Part shown: positions 1 through 6,103 of the stretch, in pieces
Numbering within the stretch: position 1 is the first letter of the stretch
Layout of the letters: the number at the start of each line of letters is the position of its first letter
Assembly (NCBI GenBank): GCA_039029535.1
Contig: JBCCFW010000256.1
Coordinates: 1-8,089, forward strand
DNA: 8,089 bases
Origin: JBCCFW01 sp039029535
GTDB lineage: Bacteria; Acidobacteriota; JBCCFW01
Direction of reading: 5' to 3'
Made by a program: the position numbers and the translations under genes
Notes under the pieces: generated by a model
Told to the model about the DNA's origin: nothing
Databases searched by the model: none
The model's input: only the letters and a program-made list of their open reading frames with translations

Positions 1-1712
1 CGACCTTCTGCGCCCGACTCGGCTCCCGTCGCGCTCGCCTCGTCTCCTTCGGCGAGACTCGCGTCCAGGTCGACGGAGGGAGCGGGCAGCACGGGAAGGT
101 CGATGACGAAGCGGGCGCCACCGTCCTCGGAGTTCTCCGCGCTGATGTGGCCCCGGTGCTCGCGGACGATGCCGTAGCAGATCGACAAGCCGAGCCCCGT
201 TCCCTCTCCGACCTCCTTGGTCGTGAAGAAGGGATCGAAGACGCGGGCTCGCACGTCGTCGGAGAAGCCGGGGCCGTCGTCCTCGACCTCGAGCCGGATC
301 CAGCCCATCGCGTCCTCTTGCGACGGCAGGCCGGGTGGCGTGTCGACGAAGTGCCGGCTGCGGATGGTGATGACGCCCTTGCCCGCCGCCGAACGGATCG
401 ATTGTCCCGAGTTGTGCAGCAGGTTGAGCAGCACCTGCTGCACCTGATTCGGGTCGGCGCGCAGGCGCGGCAGGGCACCGTCGAGCTCGAGCTCCACGGA
501 GATGTCGCTCACCCGGAGCTCGTAGGCCTTGAGCTCGACGGTGCGCTCGACGACCTCGTTCAGGCTGGTCGCGGTCATCTCGCTGTCGCTGCGTCGGGCG
601 AAGGTCAGCAAGTTCGAGACGATCTTCTGACAGCGCTGAGCCTCCCGGCCCATGTTGCCGACGAAGCGCTGGAGCTTCTCGGCCGGCATGGCGGAGATGT
701 CTTCCTCGCCGCCGATGAGCTGCGAGTAGCCGATGATGCCGGTGAGCGGGTTGTTGAGCTCGTGGGCCACGCCCGAGATGAGCTGGCCGACGGCGGCCAT
801 CTTCTCCGACTGCACGAGTTGGGCCTGCGCCTCCTTGAGCTGACGCATGGACTCGGTGAGGTGAGCGTGGGCACGGACGAGCTCCTCGTGAATGCGGCGG
901 AACTCGGCCTCCTCCTGAACCTTCTGAGTCACGTCGCGGAGGATGTGGACCACGCCCGACAGGCCGCCGTCGTCGAGCACCAGCGGGTACATCGAGACCC
1001 GGACGACCCGTCCGTCGATGCGGTCCTCGTGCTCGGCGGCTTCCAGGGCGGTGGCGGCCGGCTCGCTCTCGGCCATCGGGCAATGGGCGCAGCGCTCGGT
1101 GCGTCCGAAGATCGCCTCGTGACAGCTCTGACCGACGAGCTGGCTCGGGCGGGTTCCCAACATCAGGCCCAGGCCCCAGTTGGCGCGTCGGATCCGGCAG
1201 TTGCGATCGAGGATGGAGATCCCGTCGCGGATCGCGTCGAAGGTCCCCTCCCACTCCTTCTTCGCGCGCTCGACGAGGTTGAAGAGCCGCACGTTGAGGA
1301 CGTTCATGGCGGCGCGCTCGGCGAGCAGCAGCAGCCGGAGACGCTCGAGCTCGGACCACTCACGGTCCTCAGTGAAGTAGAGCTCGGCCACGCCGATGCA
1401 GCCGCCGGGACCGCTCAGGGGAACGCGCAACGCGCCGCCGATGGCGTGCTTGGCCATCAGTTGCGCGTGCTTGCCATGAGGGGCCGAAGTGTTCAGGTCG
1501 ACCTCGAACAGCTCCTCGGCGGGCACCGGAGGACCGGCCGCCGCCGCGTCGACCAGCTCCTGCGGCAAGCCCGGGCTGCCGACCGCGCCAGCGGCGAAGC
1601 GCTCGGGGTCGAGGGCGATGACCGCGTGGCTGGCGCCCACGCTCGCGGCGAGCTCCTCGGCGACCCCGATGAGGTCGTCGCGACGTGGGAAGCCGTGCTT
1701 GACTGCGGTCAT
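1..1712 (-). CDS. Soluble GAF-PAS sensor histidine kinase (3' end outside window)
   Basis: Read on the minus strand from the ATG at 1712-1710, the frame is open for 570 codons to the window edge with no stop, so the C-terminus is missing. I see no signal peptide or membrane segment, so it should be cytosolic. The layout is a GAF-like N-terminus (about residues 10-145), a PAS domain (about 150-262), a coiled coil (265-305), HisKA with the phospho-acceptor H317 in GVAHELNNP, then the ATPase domain. That domain has an N-box (N430, N434), a G1 box DDGPGF (478-483), an F-box FDPFFTTK (492-499) and a G2 box GEGTGLGLS (502-510). The PAS domain carries C197, C208 and C211 (C-x10-C-x2-C-P). After residue 540 an acidic, Ala-rich linker starts; it may lead to a tail or a receiver domain outside the window. 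It lies 4 bp after the response-regulator stop, with a partial ribosome site (GGTGA) inside that gene's end, so the two are probably translationally coupled. The kinase class is certain; the signal is unknown. Confidence 0.95.
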   Translation of the reverse strand, partial: MTAVKHGFPRRDDLIGVAEELAASVGASHAVIALDPERFAAGAVGSPGLPQELVDAAAAGPPVPAEELFEVDLNTSAPHGKHAQLMAKHAIGGALRVPLSGPGGCIGVAELYFTEDREWSELERLRLLLLAERAAMNVLNVRLFNLVERAKKEWEGTFDAIRDGISILDRNCRIRRANWGLGLMLGTRPSQLVGQSCHEAIFGRTERCAHCPMAESEPAATALEAAEHEDRIDGRVVRVSMYPLVLDDGGLSGVVHILRDVTQKVQEEAEFRRIHEELVRAHAHLTESMRQLKEAQAQLVQSEKMAAVGQLISGVAHELNNPLTGIIGYSQLIGGEEDISAMPAEKLQRFVGNMGREAQRCQKIVSNLLTFARRSDSEMTATSLNEVVERTVELKAYELRVSDISVELELDGALPRLRADPNQVQQVLLNLLHNSGQSIRSAAGKGVITIRSRHFVDTPPGLPSQEDAMGWIRLEVEDDGPGFSDDVRARVFDPFFTTKEVGEGTGLGLSICYGIVREHRGHISAENSEDGGARFVIDLPVLPAPSVDLDASLAEGDEASATGAESGAEG

Positions 1713-1716
1713 GGCG

Positions 1717-3663
1717 TCACCGCGTCGGCGAGGCCAGCGTGCGAGCCTCGGCGTCGGCCAGCCGCTTCTTCAGCGTCTTGAAGGAGATGCCGAGGAAATC
1801 GCTGGTCCGGTCGTAGCGACGGAAGCGGTCGAAGGCTTCCTTGGCGTAGGTCGCGACCAGGTCGCGCTCGGACAGGTCGAGATCGAGGGCGGCGCCCAGG
1901 TCGAGGCCACCGCTGCCCCGGCTCGGTCCGCGCAGCTCCTGATGCGGCACGAGGGCGTCGCCTTCCGAGAGGATGACCGCACGCTCGAGAGCGTTCTTGA
2001 GCTCGCGGATGTTCCCGGGCCAGCTCGCCTGGACGAAGGAGTCCATCGCCTCGTCGTCGATCTCGAGCAGGGGCTTCTTCTGCTCGCGGCAGAACTGGTC
2101 GACGAAGTAGCGCACCAGCGGCGCGATGTCTTCACGACGCTCGCGCAGCGGCGGCAGGTAGATCGGGAGGACGTTGAGTCGGTAGAAGAGGTCCTCGCGG
2201 AAGTTCTTGGCCTCGACGGCCTCGCGGAGGTCCACGTTGGTGGCGGCCAGGACCCGGAGGTCGAGCTCGACGCAGGTCGAGGAGCCCACGCGTTCGAGCG
2301 TGCGCTCTTGCAGCACGCGCAAGAGCTTGGCCTGAGCCATGGCGGAGAGGTCGCCCACCTCGTCGAGGAAGATCGTGCCGCCGTTGGCGACCTCGAACTT
2401 GCCGGGCCGGGCGGTGACGCCGGTGGCGATGCCCTTCTCGATCCCGAAGAGCTCGGCCTCGAGCAGCTCGCTGGGGATCGCTGCGCAGTTCACGGCCACG
2501 AAGGGGCTCGCCGCACGGGGGCTCAGGTGATGGATGAGACGGGCGATCTTCTCCTTGCCCGTTCCGCTCTCGCCGAGCACGAGGACGGTGGTGTCCGTGC
2601 TCTTGACCTTGTCGACGAGACGGAAGACGTCCTGCATCACCGGACTGCCGCCCACGAGGTCGTCGTGGCGGTAGACCTTGTCGACCTCGTCTTGCAGAGC
2701 GGCCACCGAGGCACGGAGGGCGCCGTGGCTGCGGGCGGCGTGAACGACGCCGGAGGCCAGCTTGGCGAAGACGCCGAAGAACTCGGGTCCGACCATCGAG
2801 AGGTCGAAGGCGTTCTTCCGCGAGTCGACGTAGAGACCGCCGAAGTCCTCGCCACCGTGACGCAGGGGCGCGTGGGCCAGAGAGACCAGCTGGCTGCTGC
2901 GCACGAACGGGTGCTCGCGGATCTCGTCGGGGAAGCCGTCGGCGGTGGCGCAGAGGACCTCATCGCGGGAGACCAGGTCGCGACCGAGGGTCAGCAGGCC
3001 TTCGCGGTCGGCTTCTTCGAGGCCGACGGTGGCGGCGAAGCGAGGTTGACCGTCGGAGGCCTTGGTGAGCACGGCACCCCGGTCGGCACCGACGAGCTCG
3101 ACGACGGAGCCGAGCAGCGAGTTGAGGGTGCGCTCGGGATCCTCGTAGGCCGAGACCATGTCGGCGGCCTTGTAGATCGAGTCGAGGACGCGGGCGCGGG
3201 CTTCCTGCGTGAGGAGCGTTTCGATGCGCTCGGTCTGCTCGCGGACGCGGGTCTCGAGCCGGGTCTGGTACTCGCGGTTCTCCTGTCGCAGGTGCCGCTT
3301 CTCGAGGGCGCGCTCGACGGCGAGGGAGACTTCCTCGAGGTGGAAGGGCTTGGTGATGTAGTCGTAGGCACCGAGCTTGAGGGCGCGAACGGCCACGTCG
3401 ACATCGAGGAGGGCCGTGATCATGACGACGGCGGTCTCGGGGTGCCGCTTGATGACCTCGGCGAGGGTGGAGAGCCCGTCCCGCCCGGGCATCTTCACGT
3501 CGCAGAGCATGAGGTCGGACGGCCGCGCCTCCAGGAGTCGGAGGGCGTCGTCGCCATCGGTGGCGGTCCGCACCTCGTACCGGCCGGAGAGCTTCTCCGA
3601 GAGGATGGTGCGGATGCTCTCTTCGTCATCGACGATCAGCAGCGTTTCACGTGCTTCACTCAT
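1717..3663 (-). CDS. NtrC-family response regulator with receiver, GAF, AAA+ and Fis-type HTH; variant GAFTGA loop
   Basis: This is a 648-residue regulator. The receiver is residues 5-120, with acidic pocket D12/D13, phospho-acceptor D55, T83 and K105. A coiled coil (119-155) leads to a GAF-like domain (about 155-315), then the AAA+ domain (335-560). AAA+ motifs are Walker A GESGTGKE (364-371), Walker B IFLDEVGD (431-438), sensor-1 ATN (474-476), candidate arginine fingers R489 and R495, and sensor-2 in WPGNIREL (548-555). A Fis/HTH_8-like helix-turn-helix occupies about 600-640 (TSDFLGIS then KTLKKRL). The sigma-54 contact loop reads GIATGV (411-416) instead of GAFTGA, so phenylalanine is replaced by A413. 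I chose the ATG at 3663 because GAGG lies 7 nt upstream; a GTG ten codons earlier has no clear ribosome site. By family, phosphorylation should trigger ATP-driven activation of transcription. The kinase following 4 bp later is the likely partner. Whether it truly uses sigma-54 is open. Confidence 0.94.
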   Translation of the reverse strand: MSEARETLLIVDDEESIRTILSEKLSGRYEVRTATDGDDALRLLEARPSDLMLCDVKMPGRDGLSTLAEVIKRHPETAVVMITALLDVDVAVRALKLGAYDYITKPFHLEEVSLAVERALEKRHLRQENREYQTRLETRVREQTERIETLLTQEARARVLDSIYKAADMVSAYEDPERTLNSLLGSVVELVGADRGAVLTKASDGQPRFAATVGLEEADREGLLTLGRDLVSRDEVLCATADGFPDEIREHPFVRSSQLVSLAHAPLRHGGEDFGGLYVDSRKNAFDLSMVGPEFFGVFAKLASGVVHAARSHGALRASVAALQDEVDKVYRHDDLVGGSPVMQDVFRLVDKVKSTDTTVLVLGESGTGKEKIARLIHHLSPRAASPFVAVNCAAIPSELLEAELFGIEKGIATGVTARPGKFEVANGGTIFLDEVGDLSAMAQAKLLRVLQERTLERVGSSTCVELDLRVLAATNVDLREAVEAKNFREDLFYRLNVLPIYLPPLRERREDIAPLVRYFVDQFCREQKKPLLEIDDEAMDSFVQASWPGNIRELKNALERAVILSEGDALVPHQELRGPSRGSGGLDLGAALDLDLSERDLVATYAKEAFDRFRRYDRTSDFLGISFKTLKKRLADAEARTLASPTR

Positions 3664-3680
3664 GCTCGGACCTCGGAAGA

Positions 3681-3731
3681 CGGGGCGTTCCACCCCGAGA
3701 CGGGTCCTGTCGAGTCCCCCTTGCCCGTCTC
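3681..3731 (-). promoter_or_regulatory. Two adjacent leader hairpins upstream of the response-regulator gene
   Basis: Just before the ribosome site of the response regulator are two perfect inverted repeats. One has 8-bp arms, GAGACGGG at 3731-3724 and CCCGTCTC at 3704-3697, with a 19-nt loop. The other has 5-bp arms, CGGGG at 3697-3693 and CCCCG at 3685-3681, with a 7-nt loop. The arm at 3730-3724 can pair equally well with a second CCCGTCT at 3684-3678, which would dissolve the second hairpin. The arms are seen directly. A role as a 5' stabiliser or a switch controlling translation is inference only. Confidence 0.4.
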
Positions 3732-3738
3732 ACATCAG

Positions 3739-3783
3739 AGTATCGGGAGGTTTTCCAAGATTCTTGAACCGATTTCAGAAATC
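3739..3783 (-). promoter_or_regulatory. Candidate promoter and palindromic operator for the two-component operon
   Basis: An AT-richer patch (about 3739-3800) interrupts the GC-rich background. It holds two perfect odd-centred palindromes, CAAGA-T-TCTTG (3756-3766) and GATTTC-A-GAAATC (3771-3783), with centres 16 bp apart. On the minus strand TTCAAG (3768-3763) and GATACT (3744-3739) are 18 bp apart and could be weak -35 and -10 boxes; the first palindrome overlaps the -35. Transcription would then begin close to the leader hairpin at 3731. The palindromes are certain as sequence. The promoter boxes match consensus poorly, and no -24/-12 sigma-54 promoter was found. Confidence 0.4.
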
Positions 3784-3983
3784 AGGGGCACTTTTTCCAC
3801 TCCCCCGCCCCGAAACCTCTTGGAGAACGGTCCAGAGCCGGGAATTCAGCGCATCGCGACCCTGGTCACGATCCTCGGTGAAAGCGCTCGCACGGCCCCC
3901 CTAGAGGACGCACGCATCCCCCTTCGATGAGTCATCGGCGCACGGGTCGCCCCTCGAACCTCCAGGTCCCCCAACAACGAAGA
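3784..3983. other. Non-coding stretch between the mglBA terminator and the candidate promoter
   Basis: I see no credible gene here: the open frames that cross it are antisense to the response regulator or lack a ribosome site and recognisable protein features. The only marked structure is a perfect 13-bp palindrome, CGATGA-G-TCATCG, at 3925-3937, about 260 bp upstream of the response-regulator start. It has the same 6-1-6 geometry as the palindrome at 3771-3783 but a different sequence, so it could be a distant protein-binding site or chance. Confidence 0.6.
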
Positions 3984-4015
3984 AGAGCCGCCCACGCGAC
4001 GCGTGAAGCGGCTCT
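3971..4015 (-). terminator. Intrinsic terminator of the mglBA transcript
   Basis: Arms AGAGCCGC and GCGGCTCT (4015-4008 and 3991-3984) form a perfect 8-bp stem. A second 5-bp stem inside it (CACGC at 4005-4001, GCGTG at 3997-3993) closes on a 3-nt loop. On the minus strand the stem is followed by a T-rich run, TCTTCGTTGTT (3983-3973). On the plus strand it is followed by GCA-rich sequence, so it should act on minus-strand transcripts. It lies about 250 nt after the mglA stop, so the two structured repeats fall inside the mglBA 3' untranslated region. Confidence 0.7.
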
Positions 4016-4016
4016 C

Positions 4017-4128
4017 CGAAACGAAGGTTCGGCGAAGGATGTCGTGTCCTGGCGAGGCGAGAGGAGCGAGCGAAGCGGAGCCTAGCCAGCTAGGTGAGCA
4101 TTCGCGAGTCGACGAACAACAAAGCCAG
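4017..4128. repeat. Structured repeat, copy A
   Basis: This 112-bp unit recurs once, 119 bp downstream. The 80-nt core (4049-4128) is bounded by inverted CTGGC and GCCAG. Read on the plus strand, it folds into an outer stem (4046-4053 with 4124-4131, one T-G wobble) and a middle stem (GCGAA 4070-4074 with TTCGC 4101-4105, then GC 4075-4076 with GC 4098-4099 across a bulged A4100). A top hairpin follows (CCTAGC 4081-4086 with GCTAGG 4089-4094). The unpaired strands between outer and middle stems (4054-4069 and 4106-4123) are identical in copy B. The 30-nt leader (4017-4046) is less well conserved. It has no protein-coding character. The family is unknown to me. Confidence 0.88.
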
Positions 4129-4135
4129 GGCTCAT

Positions 4136-4246
4136 CGAAACGAGATTCGGCGAGAGATTTCGTGCGCTGGCGAGGCGAGAGGAGCGAGGAAAGCGGAGCC
4201 TAGCCAGCTAGGTGAGCATTTCCGAGTCGACGAACAACAAAGCCAG
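4136..4246. repeat. Structured repeat, copy B
   Basis: This is the second direct copy of the preceding unit (111 bp). In the 80-nt core (4167-4246) it differs from copy A at four positions, all in the middle stem, which here is GGAAA (4188-4192) with TTTCC (4219-4223); both changed base pairs stay paired. The outer stem is longer than in copy A: 11 bp, 4161-4171 with 4242-4252, including one T-G wobble. A further 9-bp stem outside it, GATTCGGCG (4144-4152) with CGCCGAATC (4260-4268), reaches into the mglA stop codon. A structured RNA, a RAYT/REP-type single-stranded DNA target or a short non-autonomous mobile element would all fit. Confidence 0.88.
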
Positions 4247-4266
4247 CGCGCGAAGGATCCGCCGAA

Positions 4267-4268
<2 letters not shown>
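4144..4268. ncRNA. Candidate four-helix structured RNA element (unnamed)
   Basis: Copy B plus its flanks can fold into four stacked helices: 4144-4152/4260-4268 (9 bp), 4161-4171/4242-4252 (11 bp), 4188-4194/4216-4223 (7 bp with one bulge) and 4199-4204/4207-4212 (up to 6 bp). Conserved purine-rich internal loops separate the second and third helices. The wobble pairs I noted (T4163-G4250 here; T4047-G4130 in copy A; G4080-T4095 or its equivalent in both) would be G-U if the plus strand is the RNA but A-C mismatches if the minus strand is. That leans weakly to the plus strand, opposite to mglA. There is no evidence for a promoter. Confidence 0.4.
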
Positions 4269-4854
<586 letters not shown>

Positions 4855-4877
4855 CCGAGCGTGCTTCTTTCGGCAGC

Positions 4878-4896
4878 CCGTCGCTTCGAGCGACGG
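4878..4896 (-). promoter_or_regulatory. Perfect intercistronic hairpin between mglB and mglA
   Basis: Arms CCGTCGCT and AGCGACGG (8 bp, no mismatch) close on a 3-nt loop and fill much of the 48-bp gap. On the minus strand a T-run comes before the hairpin rather than after it, so it is unlikely to terminate mglBA transcripts. The TTTT would follow only on a transcript paired the other way, and the plus strand has AAAA there. It could protect or separate the mglB and mglA parts of the message. Confidence 0.5.
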
Positions 4897-4902
4897 AAAA
4901 GG

Positions 4903-5391
4903 TCAGTCGCTGAAGAGGCTGTCGATGTCGTCGTCGGTGATCTCGGCGAAGGGCGAGTCGAATCCACCGCCCGTGTCGGCGGCAGCCGCCTTGGCCTCGA
5001 CCTGATTGAACACCTCCACCAGCTCGCTGGATGCCTTCTTGACCCGGAGCCGGACGAGGCCCAGGGAGGAGCGCTCGTCGAAGACGACGACGAGGATGAC
5101 TCGCCCAGCCACGACGCTGATGTGGAGGTTGTCCCGCTCCCCTTCGTGGAAGAGGATCGAGAACTCTTTCTCACCGATCAGCCTGGCGAGGCCGTCGGTG
5201 GCCGCCACGTTGCCAGCCGTCAGGGAGGCGAGGGACGTGGAGTCGACCTCCATGTCGCCCTGACTGGCAATCTGCTGGCCGTTCTTGTCGACGAGGAAGA
5301 CCAACTTGGCGTTGGAATCGTTCCGGAGTCTCAAGATGCAATCGTTGAGCCTCCCGAACTCCTCCTCACGCATCACCATGCCGGTGCTCAT
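4903..5391 (-). CDS. mglB: MglB, roadblock/LC7-fold partner and GAP of MglA
   Basis: This 162-residue roadblock/LC7 protein closely resembles M. xanthus MglB as I recall it: EEEF near the N-terminus, NAKLVFLVDKNGQ (27-39), TSLASLTAGNVAA (52-64), GLARLIGE (67-74), SLGLVRLRVKKAS (109-121) and an acidic tail, ITDDDIDSLF (151-160). By family, an MglB dimer binds one MglA, places its arginine finger and stimulates GTP hydrolysis. The C-terminal region of the M. xanthus protein is also reported to promote nucleotide exchange. Residues 133-148 form an Ala/Gly-rich linker to that tail. I chose the ATG at 5391 because GAGG lies five bases upstream; a GTG two codons earlier (5397) is too close to a ribosome site. 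The gene is followed by mglA, completing the polarity module. Confidence 0.96.
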   Translation of the reverse strand: MSTGMVMREEEFGRLNDCILRLRNDSNAKLVFLVDKNGQQIASQGDMEVDSTSLASLTAGNVAATDGLARLIGEKEFSILFHEGERDNLHISVVAGRVILVVVFDERSSLGLVRLRVKKASSELVEVFNQVEAKAAAADTGGGFDSPFAEITDDDIDSLFSD

Positions 5392-5503
5392 GGACACCTC
5401 ACCTCAGCTCGAAACTGCGGGTCTGAGAACGCTAGGAGTACCACGAAACGGCTCTTCACTGCAAGCTCGGGAAGCTCACCCAAGCCCCGACTTGTCAGTC
5501 ACT
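5392..5503 (-). promoter_or_regulatory. recR-mglB intergenic region, possible mglBA promoter
   Basis: This gap of about 110 bp separates the dnaX-recR pair from mglBA. On the minus strand GCTTGGG (5485-5479) and CCCGAGC (5471-5465) can form a 7-bp hairpin with one U-G pair, but no T-run follows, so it is not a convincing terminator. TTGCAG (5466-5461) resembles a -35 box, but no good -10 box lies at the right distance. The gap is long enough for a separate mglBA promoter, but read-through from recR is equally possible. A doubled GAGG (GAGGTGAGG, 5405-5397) forms the ribosome site of mglB. Confidence 0.35.
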
Positions 5504-6103
5504 TCAGGTGGTTCGCCGGCCCTGGAGGGCCCGCGCGATGGTCAGCTCGTCCACGTGATCCAGCGAGGTTCCTGCCGGGAGGCCCTGGGCGACTCGGGTG
5601 ACCGAGAGGCCCTCCTCGGCGAGGAGCCGGCTGAGGTAGAGCGCGGTGGCCTCCCCTTCGACGTTGGGGTTGGTCGCCGCGATCACCTCCCGAAACTCTC
5701 CTGAACGGACCCGACGGAGCAGCTCCTCGAAGCGCAGGGCCTCGGGACCCACCCCACGGACCGGCGAGAGCGCTCCGTGAAGCACGTGGTAGACGCCACG
5801 GTATTCGCCCGACCGCTCGATCGCCAGTAGGTCCTCCGCATCCTCGACCACGCAGAGCATGGTCTGGTCCCGACTGGCGTCCGAACAGGTACGGCAAGGG
5901 TCGACGTCGGTCCAGGCCGCACAGGTCGAGCACTCCTTGAGCTCCCGCCGGGCTTCCTCGAGCACCGTGGCCAGGCGGGTGACGTCGTCGAGGGGCTGCC
6001 GAAGCAGGTGAAACGCCAGCCGGCTGGCCGAACGGGGCCCGATGCCGGGGAGCCGCTTCAGCTCGTCGACGAGCGCCTGGATCGGCCCGGGATGGACGCT
6101 CAC
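5504..6103 (-). CDS. recR: RecR, recombination mediator protein
   Basis: At 199 residues this is the standard RecR length. It has the helix-hairpin-helix LPGIGPRSA (18-26), a zinc finger with C58, C61, C70 and C73, then a TOPRIM domain with E87 in CVVEDAEDLLAIE, TNPNVEGEATALY (144-156) and the C-terminal LDHVDELTIARAL (181-193). RecR works with RecO, and with RecF where present, to load RecA onto SSB-coated single-stranded DNA during gap repair and recombination; it forms a ring-shaped clamp in the cytoplasm. It starts with GTG at 6103, and its first four bases overlap the dnaX stop (GTGA). There is no clear ribosome site, so it probably relies on translational coupling to dnaX. The ybaB gene often found between the two is missing. 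Nothing is truncated. Confidence 0.97.
   Translation of the reverse strand: MSVHPGPIQALVDELKRLPGIGPRSASRLAFHLLRQPLDDVTRLATVLEEARRELKECSTCAAWTDVDPCRTCSDASRDQTMLCVVEDAEDLLAIERSGEYRGVYHVLHGALSPVRGVGPEALRFEELLRRVRSGEFREVIAATNPNVEGEATALYLSRLLAEEGLSVTRVAQGLPAGTSLDHVDELTIARALQGRRTT

Noticed and set aside
1489..3930. 813-codon plus-strand open frame antisense to the response regulator, and a 544-codon one at 147-1781
   Set aside because: High-GC genes often leave long open antisense frames. The predicted proteins show no family motifs, while the minus-strand readings have complete catalytic motifs.
3664..3983. Sigma-54 (-24/-12) promoter for the two-component operon
   Set aside because: No GG-N10-GC arrangement resembling TGGCAC-N5-TTGCA was found on the minus strand.
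4017..4246. CRISPR-like array
   Set aside because: There are only two units of about 111 bp with almost no spacer, and no cas genes. The similarity spans the whole unit.
5465..5485. Terminator between recR and mglB
   Set aside because: The hairpin has a U-G pair and no T-run follows, so it is too weak to call.
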